NCBI GenBank assembly: GCA_041650475.1
Contig: JBAZLD010000012.1
Coordinates: 1 to 40,809, forward strand
DNA from: JAIPGX01 sp041650475
GTDB taxonomy: Bacteria > Babelota > Babeliae > Babelales > UASB340
Direction: 5' to 3'
Length of the DNA: 40,809 nucleotides
Part shown: positions 16,204 through 23,929 of the stretch, piece by piece
How the letters are laid out: every line of letters starts with the position of its first letter
Numbering within the stretch: the first letter of the stretch is position 1
The notes under the pieces: generated by a model
What the model was told of the DNA's origin: nothing
What the model saw: only the letters and a program-made list of their open reading frames with translations
Database searches by the model: none
Program-made: the position numbers and the translations under genes

Positions 16204-18362
16204 TTTCAAAAACAAAAAAACGTTGGCAGATTATAGGAATAAGTATTTTAGCCTTATTCATAATAAGCTGGCTGGAACTTTTTTTACAACGAAAACAACA
16301 TTTAATTGGTGGAGGAATAAATAGAGCATTTTTATTTCTTTTAATGAATCTGCATATATTTTTTATTGTAGCTCTCTTATACATGATAATAAGACAGAGT
16401 ATAAAGTTATTCGTGGAGCTGCGTAGAAAATCAGCTGGTAGCAATTTTAAAAAAAATTTATTATTTGCTTTTACAATTTTTTCTGTTATTCCCTCTTTTT
16501 TTGTATTCTTTGTTGCGGGAAAATTAATTACGACAGGGATAGACAATTGGTTTGCTGCAAGAATTCAGACTGGATTGCAAAATGCTCTTATTTTACATCA
16601 AGAACAAACCAAAGATATTAGAGCTAAATTAAAAAAAAGTTTTGACGAATTATCTGTTTCAACTCCCGATCAAATTGCTCAACAAGCTAAAAATTTAGAA
16701 TGTTTAAATAATTGCGAAGTCTATTTGTGGCCAAAAATTGGTAAAGAATTTAATGACTCTTTAGAAAAAGAAATCAAAATATGGCGGCGATCCAGAAAAC
16801 TTAATGATAGAACGATGCTAAATCTCAAACGGCAATTTTTGAGTATTTTATTAAACAATAATAATATACTTGGGAGTGAGAGCTCGAAACAAATTTTTGA
16901 TTTTTATGGTTCTTTATATTGCATAAGTAGTTTGCAAGATTATTTTTTAGTTCTCATTCACAGATATCCAAAAAATATTCGATATGCGTTAATAGATATT
17001 CAAAATTCTATTTCAGATTATGAACAATTAAAATCAATGAAAAATCCAATTTATTGGAGTTACTTTTTGACGTTTATTTTAGTTACTTTGTTAATTTTGT
17101 TTCTTTCTATTTGGTGTGCTTTTTATCTGGCAAAGGGAATAAGCAAACCCATTCAAGAGCTTTTAAATGCAACGGATAAAATAAGAAAAGGTTCGTGGGA
17201 TGTACAAGTTAATTATGATCCTGAAAGTGATTTAAAAAATTTAGCCATAGGATTTAATGAAATGTCCAAGGCTGTACAGCAAGCGCATAACAAATTGGCT
17301 CAACAGAACAAAGAAATGTTTATGATTTTAGAAAATTTAAAAGAAGCCTTTTTTTATGTAGACAAATTTGGCAGAGTTTTGAACTATAATTCTGCATCAA
17401 AAGAGCTTGTTGAAAAATATTTAAAATTAAATCGATTTAAAAATAAGAAAATAAATTTTTTTGGAAAAGAGGTTAAAGATAAATTTTTTGAGCTTGTAAG
17501 AACACTTAATTCTAGCGGTAAACAGCAATTGACAAAAGAAATAACTTTTTCTTTTAATTCTGAACAAAAAATTATTCTTGTGCATTTAACTCACTTGAAT
17601 AGTTCTTTTACTAAATCTAATATTCAAAGCACAGATACTGGTCTTTTGATTATTATTGAAGATCTAAGTGATATTGTAAAAATTAATAAAATAAAAACTT
17701 GGCAACAAGCAGCTAAACAGATGGCGCATGAAATTAAAAATCCATTAACACCTATACAACTTGCAACACAGAGATTGCAGCGCAAATTTAATGAAAGTTT
17801 TGGTGAAAATACGGTTTTTACAGAATGTACAAATACTATTTTGAATCATGTTAAAATTATAAAAGATTTAGTTACTAACTTTGCAGAATTTGAACAGTTA
17901 TCCACAAATAATGTTGAAGATTTAGATTTAAACGAAATAATAAAATCTGTTGTCTGCTTATATAAAGTTAGTTACCCAGAAATAGATTTTTGTTACGATT
18001 TTCAAGAATTTTTGCCAGTGTTAAAAATAGATAAACAAAAGATAAAAAGAGTTATTATTAATTTATTAGATAACAGTATTAGGGCTTTATTGCAGTGTGT
18101 ATCGCAAAATAAAAAACAAATAATAATTAAAACAAGTTTTAAATCTGGATTAAATCAACTTGAATTATTAATATCTGATAATGGACCAGGTATGCCAGCA
18201 AGTGTAAAAAGTAAGCTTTTTATGCCATATGTTTCTACAGATAAAAAAAATATGGGTTTAGGGCTTGCAATTGTTTATGAAATTATTACACAAAATAATG
18301 GTAGTATAAAATTATTGCCTGTGCAATTTGGCACAAGTTTTCAAATACTTTTTTCTTTGTGA
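16200..18362 (+). CDS. NtrY-like membrane sensor histidine kinase
   Basis: A 720-residue membrane kinase. Three hydrophobic segments lie in the first 110 residues, then an extracytoplasmic region, then another membrane span at about 285-310. A HAMP linker follows (ISKPIQELLNATDKIRKGSWDV), then a PAS-like region (MFMILENLKEAFFYVD), HisKA with phospho-acceptor His510 in MAHEIKNPLTP, the N box (LLDNSIRAL), G1 (DNGPGMP) and G2 (MGLGLAI). The arrangement is that of NtrY. No response regulator is adjacent, so its partner is elsewhere. It starts at GTG 16200, overlapping the aspS stop by 4 nt; this is the only plausible start and ties its translation to aspS. Confidence 0.9.
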   Translation: MISKTKKRWQIIGISILALFIISWLELFLQRKQHLIGGGINRAFLFLLMNLHIFFIVALLYMIIRQSIKLFVELRRKSAGSNFKKNLLFAFTIFSVIPSFFVFFVAGKLITTGIDNWFAARIQTGLQNALILHQEQTKDIRAKLKKSFDELSVSTPDQIAQQAKNLECLNNCEVYLWPKIGKEFNDSLEKEIKIWRRSRKLNDRTMLNLKRQFLSILLNNNNILGSESSKQIFDFYGSLYCISSLQDYFLVLIHRYPKNIRYALIDIQNSISDYEQLKSMKNPIYWSYFLTFILVTLLILFLSIWCAFYLAKGISKPIQELLNATDKIRKGSWDVQVNYDPESDLKNLAIGFNEMSKAVQQAHNKLAQQNKEMFMILENLKEAFFYVDKFGRVLNYNSASKELVEKYLKLNRFKNKKINFFGKEVKDKFFELVRTLNSSGKQQLTKEITFSFNSEQKIILVHLTHLNSSFTKSNIQSTDTGLLIIIEDLSDIVKINKIKTWQQAAKQMAHEIKNPLTPIQLATQRLQRKFNESFGENTVFTECTNTILNHVKIIKDLVTNFAEFEQLSTNNVEDLDLNEIIKSVVCLYKVSYPEIDFCYDFQEFLPVLKIDKQKIKRVIINLLDNSIRALLQCVSQNKKQIIIKTSFKSGLNQLELLISDNGPGMPASVKSKLFMPYVSTDKKNMGLGLAIVYEIITQNNGSIKLLPVQFGTSFQILFSL

Positions 18363-18450
18363 AAAATTTGGAAAATATTGCATGTTAAATTATTTCACGC
18401 TTATGATAAAAAAGAATTTAAAAAATTTTAAATTTTAAAGGGATAAAATT

Positions 18451-18951
18451 ATGGAAAAAATATACGCACCATGGCGGCATGATTATGTATCAAAAACGGT
18501 TTATGCAAAAGAAAAAAAGAATTTAAAAAATGAATGTGTCTTTTGTCAGCAATTTGAAGAAAAAAGAGATAGAGAAAATCTAATCATAAAAAGATATGAG
18601 CACTGTGCACTTGTTATGAATAGATATCCATATAATGCTGGACATTTAATGGTATTACCATTAAAACACAAAGCAGAGCTGTGTGATTTAGATTCAAACG
18701 TTAGAGCTGAAATTTTTGAGATTGTTAATATTGGCATAGAATCTTTAAAAAAAATATTAAATCCTGATGGCTTTAATATTGGTATTAATTTGGGACAAGC
18801 TGGTGGAGGCGGCATCCCATCACATCTTCATGTACATATTTTACCTAGATGGAATGCTGATACAAATTTTCTTGCGACTATTGGTGATACCAAAGTAATA
18901 TGTACAGATTTTATGAAGGTTTATGATAGGTTAATAGAAGAATTAAAGTAA
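18451..18951 (+). CDS. HIT-family hydrolase/phosphorylase (Ap4A phosphorylase-like)
   Basis: A 166-residue histidine-triad protein. The signature SHLHVHILPRW puts the triad at His125, His127 (the nucleophile by family knowledge) and His129. FNIGINLGQAGGGGIPSH before it and the CVFCQ motif near residue 29 resemble the Ap4A phosphorylase/hydrolase branch of HIT proteins. It probably cleaves dinucleoside polyphosphates or related nucleotides in the cytoplasm. ATG at 18451 with AAAGGG upstream, 88 nt after the kinase gene, and convergent with the RING-like gene across a shared hairpin. Confidence 0.9.
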   Translation: MEKIYAPWRHDYVSKTVYAKEKKNLKNECVFCQQFEEKRDRENLIIKRYEHCALVMNRYPYNAGHLMVLPLKHKAELCDLDSNVRAEIFEIVNIGIESLKKILNPDGFNIGINLGQAGGGGIPSHLHVHILPRWNADTNFLATIGDTKVICTDFMKVYDRLIEELK

Positions 18952-18958
18952 AAGAAAA

Positions 18959-18982
18959 GCCGTCTTTATTATTAAAGACGGC
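18959..18982 (-). terminator. Rho-independent terminator of the RING-like gene
   Basis: GCCGTCTTT pairs with AAAGACGGC around a 6-nt loop. On the minus strand the stem is followed directly by ttttctttta, giving a proper U-tract after the gene at 19027-19737. On the plus strand the run after the stem is A-rich, so it would be weaker for the HIT gene, which ends 7 nt before it. Confidence 0.8.
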
Positions 18983-19026
18983 AAAAAGTAAATTTAAATT
19001 TTTGGGTTATTTAATACGCTTGTTAT

Positions 19027-19737
19027 TCAATTAATAATAAGAAAATCTTCAAGTTGTTGACTGACAGTTGTTCCACATTGTGGACATTGGAATTCTTTAA
19101 GAAGATGTGTGTCACCATTTGGATGTAATAATACTGGTGTCAATTGCATATGAGCTGCATTAACAATGTGACCACAGTGAAAGAGTACAAATGGATAAAA
19201 GTAAATATTATAGAGTTCACCCTCTCTATCTCTTGTTTCATCCCAAATTAATATTGATTTTTGGCAACTTGCACAAATGCCAGCATTTTTGAATATCATA
19301 TTATTGATTAATATTTGATTAACAACTTTGGCTAAAATTAGGACTATAGGAGAAATTTTTGAATTTCTATTTTCAATAAATGTATTTGTTTTATTCTTAA
19401 TTAATCTGCCTATTTCAATATCATTCGCTGTAACATGTATTTTTGATTTTTTAAATATTAAATTTAAATTTATTATAATTAATGGTTTTTCTAAAACTAT
19501 TGATGCAAGGCCATTCTCATTTTTTAGTTCTAGATTATAACTAATATTTAAAACCTTAAATTCTGGATTGTACTTTGTTCCACCATCCTTCTCAAAAACA
19601 ATTTGATCATGCAAAAAGCTTACACGCTCTGGGATATTAATTGGCAATTTTGTGTTAGATTGCTCCATCGCCATCATAGTTGTTGAGTTTATGAGAAATA
19701 CAAGGATTGTATAAAATTTTGTGAATTTAAAATTCAT
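19027..19737 (-). CDS. Exported RING-like zinc-finger protein, paralogue A
   Basis: A 236-residue protein with an N-terminal signal peptide (FYTILVFLINSTTMMA). A conserved segment IPERVSFLHDQIVF (35-48) is shared with the next gene. The middle (60-150) has no recognisable domain. The C-terminus holds a RING-like cysteine/histidine set: C155-x2-C158, C188-x-H190, H196, C218-x2-C221 (CPQC). A canonical C3HC4 RING would have one more C-x2-C pair, so this finger is degenerate or binds one zinc ion. RING domains in eukaryotes recruit E2 enzymes for ubiquitylation, and an exported bacterial one suggests a host-directed effector; this is inference. A strong site (TGGAGGT) precedes the start. Downstream terminator at 18959-18982. 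Confidence 0.75.
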   Translation of the reverse strand: MNFKFTKFYTILVFLINSTTMMAMEQSNTKLPINIPERVSFLHDQIVFEKDGGTKYNPEFKVLNISYNLELKNENGLASIVLEKPLIIINLNLIFKKSKIHVTANDIEIGRLIKNKTNTFIENRNSKISPIVLILAKVVNQILINNMIFKNAGICASCQKSILIWDETRDREGELYNIYFYPFVLFHCGHIVNAAHMQLTPVLLHPNGDTHLLKEFQCPQCGTTVSQQLEDFLIIN

Positions 19738-19934
19738 GATAATACCTCCATTTTTTAATAAAATCTGTTTCTAAATAAAATTACAAAATTTAATATTGAA
19801 TATTATATTATAATAATATATTCAAATAGAAATAAATCAAGCTAATGTGAAAATTAGGGCAAATTTGTAAAAATTTGATAAAAGAAGTTGTTTTTTAGTC
19901 TTTTTAATAATTTTATTTTATACTTATCATGTAA

Positions 19935-20663
19935 TTATCGTCCGCCGCTAGGCATTTCAATAAAATCTAAGAATCGATCTCTTATAATTGCTTTACATTC
20001 TGGGCATCGAGGTAAATTTGAGCCTTCTCTGCTATGAACAAAATGGCCACAATGTAAAAGTAACGTTTTTTCATTAAAAATGAGATGATTTTCTGGTGTG
20101 CATGTTACTACTGGGGCTCTGCAAATAGCACAAATATTATCATCTTCTGCTTTATTTCTAACTAAAAATCGATAAGCAATAACATTTAAAATTTCGATTA
20201 AAGGATTATTTGGTGAACGTTGAATGCATAATGGTATAGTTGGTAGATGTGTGAAGTCATTTTTAAAGCTTATTGATCCAGTCGAATAGAGCTGATCGAG
20301 CTGTAGGATATTGGTAACTAAAAAAATACCAAAATCTGCGTATATTTTATCTGGACCTGATCCATTAAAATTGATAAATAACTGAGTAACAATAAGATTT
20401 GGTTTGTGTGAAATTATTCGAGCGATTCCTGTTTGTGAGGCACTTTCTTGTAAATTTAAATTAATAAGGTACTGAGCACTTAAACTCGCAGCGTCAGAGC
20501 GATAGTATGAAGATCCCAACCTTTTAAAAACAATTTGATCATGCAAAAAACTTACTCTTTCAGGAACTTCTATCGGGCTCTCTGAATTCTCCATTGACAT
20601 TAAAGATGTTAAAGTTATGAAAAGCACAAGAAATATGTAAAATTTTGGATATTTAAAAACCAT
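19935..20663 (-). CDS. Exported RING-like zinc-finger protein, paralogue B
   Basis: A 242-residue paralogue of the gene at 19027-19737: same length, a signal peptide (FYIFLVLFITLTSLMSM), the shared VPERVSFLHDQIVF (33-46), and a C-terminal finger with C178-x2-C181, C205-x-H207-x2-H210 and C220-x2-C223 (CPEC). The ligand spacing is closer to a RING-H2 than in its twin, though one expected Cys is missing. Bodies between the signal and the finger have diverged strongly, consistent with an old duplication or fast evolution. Start ATG with AAAGGG upstream. The 197-nt gap between the twins suggests separate promoters. Proposed role (inference): secreted effector touching host ubiquitin pathways. Confidence 0.75.
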   Translation of the reverse strand: MVFKYPKFYIFLVLFITLTSLMSMENSESPIEVPERVSFLHDQIVFKRLGSSYYRSDAASLSAQYLINLNLQESASQTGIARIISHKPNLIVTQLFINFNGSGPDKIYADFGIFLVTNILQLDQLYSTGSISFKNDFTHLPTIPLCIQRSPNNPLIEILNVIAYRFLVRNKAEDDNICAICRAPVVTCTPENHLIFNEKTLLLHCGHFVHSREGSNLPRCPECKAIIRDRFLDFIEMPSGGR

Positions 20664-21032
20664 GATAATAACCCTTTATTAAAAATTTATATTCAATAAA
20701 TAACAAAATTAGTTGAAGAATAGCAAAAATTATAATAAATCACTAAAATTTTAATATAGTTTTTATTTTTGGGACAAATTTTGTTAAATTAAAATAATTA
20801 ATTAAAAATAATTATAAGTTAATTAAAATACTAAAGATTTATTATGAAGAATTTTATTAAGAAATATTTAATTTTTTTAAATTCAAATATCTTTATATGT
20901 TCACATATTTGTGAATATTCCCCTATATACCATCATAGCCGATAAGGCTATATCACTTTTTTTATTAAATTTAATTTTTCGTTTTTTATTTATTTTTTTC
21001 AATAAATATTTTTTTATTTATAGGATTTATAT
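20664..21032. other. 369-nt intergenic region between the RING-like pair and the symporter
   Basis: This holds the divergent control regions for paralogue B (minus) and the symporter-hisS unit (plus). The left two thirds is simple AT-rich DNA with TTAATTAA-type runs and no convincing promoter boxes. The right third contains a 33-codon open frame, a small hairpin at 20900-20915 (TTCACA/TGTGAA) and a terminator-like hairpin at 20935-20951, described separately. Confidence 0.6.
20844..20951 (+). promoter_or_regulatory. Possible leader peptide and attenuator ahead of symporter-hisS
   Basis: ATG 20844 opens a 33-codon frame ending at TAA 20943-20945. Its last codons are Tyr-His-His-Ser-Arg, with a third His nine codons before the pair. 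The stop sits in the loop of a hairpin ATAGCC-GATAA-GGCTAT (20935-20951) followed by atcacttttttt, a plausible terminator. A ribosome stalled at the two His codons (20931-20936) would cover the 5' arm and prevent the hairpin. Because hisS is the second gene downstream, histidine-dependent attenuation is conceivable. There are only three His codons and no strong ribosome site, so chance is a real alternative. Confidence 0.25.
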
Positions 21033-22382
21033 ATGAATATGATGATGTTTATCGGCCTATTTATAGGGTTAGGCGTAGGATATTTAATTTTAGGATTGAT
21101 TTTTTCTAGAGGAATAAAAAATCTTCAAGATTATTTTTTAGCTGGTAGAAAACTTGGAGTATGTAGATTGACTGCTACTTTAATTGGAACCCAAATTGGA
21201 GGAGGGCTTGTATTAGGTACATCTGCTGAAAGCTATAAATATGGCATCTATGGAATTCTTTATTCATTAGGTATTTGTTTAGGATTTCTACTTTTAGGTT
21301 GTGGTTTTGCATATAAGCTTAGAGCATTTGAAGTTGCTACAGTAGCAGAAATTTTTGAAGTTTTTTATGGTTCAAAAATTTTAAAAAAAGTGGCATCACT
21401 TATTTCAGCAATATCATTGTGCGGGATTTTAGCCGCTCAGGTATTGGCGCTAAAAAGTTTATTTTGTGGTCTTGGATTAAATAGTTACCTTATTATAATT
21501 ACATGGGCGTTTTTGATTATATATACAATGATTGGAGGCTTAAAAGCTGTTATAGCAAGCGATTTTTTTCAAATTTTTGTTATATTGTCAGTATTTACAG
21601 GAGTTTTTTTATATAGTTTTAATTTAAATAATTTTAGTATTTTAGATTTTAAAAATATTGTTTTAGATGAAAATTTATTTAATTTTTCGGATTTAAAATT
21701 TAATGCTATTTTTGCCACATTAATTGTTCCTATATTATTTGCTTTAATAGAACAAGATTTAGCTCAAAAATTTTTTGCTGCCAAAACTAAATTAGTTGCA
21801 GCAATTTCAGCTTTTATGGCACTTATTGTTGTTTTATTATTTTCTTTTATACCAGTATATTTTGGAACCATGGCTAAGTATTCTGGTTTGAATGTAAATA
21901 GTGATTCAAGTCCATTAGTAGTATTCATCTCTAATAATTTTAATAGTTTTATTTTAGCTTTAGTGCTTTGTGCTATAGGAGCTGCTATAACATCAACGTC
22001 GACTTCTTTGTTAACTGCAATTAGTTCTAATTTGTCTCAAGATTTTGATTTTAATATTTTAAAAAACAAATTATTGCAATCTAAAGTTATAACATTTTTT
22101 GTAGGAGTAATTGCTCTTATTTTAGGTTTAACTTCTAAAAACATAATAGAAACCTTAATAATAAGTTATGATTTTATGTTGAGTGCTCTTTTTATTCCAT
22201 TGTTTTTTGTTTTTTTCAAAAAAAGTTTTACTAAAGAATCGGCTATCTTAAGTATAATATTTGGCTCTTTTAGTTTTATGATTTTAAAAATTTATCCCCT
22301 TAATTTTCCTACAGAAATTATTACATTATCGATTTCTTTAGTAGGATATATTTTAGGATCTTTTTTTAAAAAAATTAAATAA
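21033..22382 (+). CDS. Sodium:solute symporter family (SSS) transporter
   Basis: A 449-residue polytopic membrane protein with about 12-13 hydrophobic segments. The start resembles SSS members: GYLILGLIFSRGIKNLQDYFLAGRKLG, then LIGTQIGGGLVLGTSAESYKYGIYG. The family uses the sodium gradient to import a solute such as proline, pantothenate or a sugar. The substrate cannot be read from sequence by eye. ATG 21033 with AGGATT upstream. It lies 10 nt before hisS and is presumably co-transcribed with it; import of an amino acid would suit an auxotrophic, host-dependent cell, but that is inference. Confidence 0.88.
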   Translation: MNMMMFIGLFIGLGVGYLILGLIFSRGIKNLQDYFLAGRKLGVCRLTATLIGTQIGGGLVLGTSAESYKYGIYGILYSLGICLGFLLLGCGFAYKLRAFEVATVAEIFEVFYGSKILKKVASLISAISLCGILAAQVLALKSLFCGLGLNSYLIIITWAFLIIYTMIGGLKAVIASDFFQIFVILSVFTGVFLYSFNLNNFSILDFKNIVLDENLFNFSDLKFNAIFATLIVPILFALIEQDLAQKFFAAKTKLVAAISAFMALIVVLLFSFIPVYFGTMAKYSGLNVNSDSSPLVVFISNNFNSFILALVLCAIGAAITSTSTSLLTAISSNLSQDFDFNILKNKLLQSKVITFFVGVIALILGLTSKNIIETLIISYDFMLSALFIPLFFVFFKKSFTKESAILSIIFGSFSFMILKIYPLNFPTEIITLSISLVGYILGSFFKKIK

Positions 22383-22392
22383 AAGGGAAATT

Positions 22393-23724
22393 ATGAATAA
22401 CCCAAAAGAAGAAATTATAACAAGTGCTCTTTCAGGTTTTATGGAATTATTGCCTGCTCAGCAAATTTTGTTTAATAAAATTTTTGATGAAATTAGAAAA
22501 GTTTATGAGGTTTTTGGTTTTATTCCTCTTGATACTCCAATACTTGAGCGTAGCGAAGTTCTTTTAGCAAAAGCTGGTGGTGAGACTGAAAAGCAGATTT
22601 ATCAATTTAAAAAAGGTGATACAAATTTAGCAATGCGGTTTGATTTAACTGTGCCACTTGCTCGTTATGTTGCAGAGCACTATGGACAATTAGTTTTTCC
22701 ATTTAGACGTTATGCCATGGGAAAAGTTTATAGAGGTGAAAGACCTCAGGCCGGTAGATTTCGTGAATTTTATCAATGTGATATTGATGTAATTGGTAAC
22801 GAAACTCTTGATATACGGTTTGATGCTGAAATTCCTAGTATAATTTATATGATTTTTAAGAATCTTGGTTTTAAAAATTTTATAATAAGAATCAATAATA
22901 GAAAAATTTTGAATGGCTTTTTTTCGTATTTGGATGCTAACCAAATATCAAATCAAATTATGCAAACAATAGATAAGCTTGAAAAAGTTGGCTTGGACGA
23001 AGTAAATAGAATTTTATTGGATTTAAATTTATCACAAGATAAAATTAATAAAATTTTTGATTTTATTAATTTAAATAATAAAACAAAAAATATAATTTCT
23101 GATCTTAATAATTTAAATATAAAAGATGTGCAATTTATAACTGGTGTTAAAGAATTAGAACAGGTTATTAATATTATAAAAGAATTTGGAGTTCCAGAAT
23201 CTAATTTTGCTATAGACCTTACTATAGCAAGAGGATTAGATTATTACACCGGCACTGTTTATGAAACAAGATTAAATGATTATCCAGAAATTGGATCCGT
23301 TTGTTCTGGGGGGCGCTATGATGATCTTGCTAGTCATTATACAAAACACAAACTTCCAGGTGTAGGAATTTCTATTGGCCTGACAAGATTATTTGATCAG
23401 TTAACTAAACGGGGAGTTTGGCAAACAGAAAACTCTTCTACAACACGTGTTTTAATTTTGCCTATGACTACAGATTTAGTTCCAAGTATAAAATTAGCAA
23501 ATAAACTTAGAATAAATAATATCCCTACAGAAATATCTTTTATTGCTGACAAAATAAAAAAAGCATTGGGATATGCAGATAAGCTTGGCATATCATATGC
23601 GATCTTTATAGGTGAAGATGAAATTGCCAAAAATTTATATACGCTAAAAAATTTAAAGACGGGAGAACAGGAGTTGCTGGATTTAGAACAAATTATTGAA
23701 CAATTAAATATACGAAGTTTTTAA
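22393..23724 (+). CDS. hisS: Histidyl-tRNA synthetase
   Basis: A 443-residue class IIa synthetase. Motif 1 region PLDTPILERSEVLL, then RFDLTVPLARYVAEH. Motif 2 is YRGERPQAGRFREFYQCDID (about 112-131). The HisRS-specific histidine A motif is LTIARGLDYYTG (about 276-287), followed by GVGISIGLTRLFD (motif 3). A C-terminal anticodon-binding domain occupies the last 95 residues. Length is standard. ATG 22393 with AAAAGGGAAA upstream. The stop is immediately followed by the second copy of the hairpin element, which lies between hisS and the convergent PBP1A gene. Confidence 0.96.
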   Translation: MNNPKEEIITSALSGFMELLPAQQILFNKIFDEIRKVYEVFGFIPLDTPILERSEVLLAKAGGETEKQIYQFKKGDTNLAMRFDLTVPLARYVAEHYGQLVFPFRRYAMGKVYRGERPQAGRFREFYQCDIDVIGNETLDIRFDAEIPSIIYMIFKNLGFKNFIIRINNRKILNGFFSYLDANQISNQIMQTIDKLEKVGLDEVNRILLDLNLSQDKINKIFDFINLNNKTKNIISDLNNLNIKDVQFITGVKELEQVINIIKEFGVPESNFAIDLTIARGLDYYTGTVYETRLNDYPEIGSVCSGGRYDDLASHYTKHKLPGVGISIGLTRLFDQLTKRGVWQTENSSTTRVLILPMTTDLVPSIKLANKLRINNIPTEISFIADKIKKALGYADKLGISYAIFIGEDEIAKNLYTLKNLKTGEQELLDLEQIIEQLNIRSF

Positions 23725-23920
23725 TATACAACCTAGCACACGCTAGGTTCTAACCCACTATTAACTGCACGAAGCGCGCAGTTAATTTGAATTAACAAAT
23801 TTTTTTAAAAAATAAATTTAGGCTTATAAAAAGTATTAAATTTTTGTAAAATTCCTGTTGGCTGCGTTTTGCGTGCAGCCACAAAGTGTGTTAGCACCTA
23901 GTGTATACTAGGTGCTATAT
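23725..23920. repeat. Four-hairpin inverted-repeat element, copy 2 (REPIN/MITE-like)
   Basis: Same architecture as 14175-14362 but in the opposite orientation: outer hairpin AACCTAGC/GCTAGGTT (23730-23749), CTAACCCACT, inner hairpin AACTGC/GCAGTT, AT-rich centre, inner hairpin GGCTGC/GCAGCC, AAGTGTGTTAG, outer hairpin TAGCACCTAGT/ACTAGGTGCTA (23892-23917). Bases 23761-23799 are the exact reverse complement of 14286-14324. The outer hairpins differ in sequence between copies while keeping pairing and the CCTAG/CTAGG core, which indicates structure is conserved. It exactly fills the space between the convergent hisS and PBP1A stops, so it probably also ends transcription in both directions. Confidence 0.87.
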
Positions 23921-23929
23921 AATTAATAA

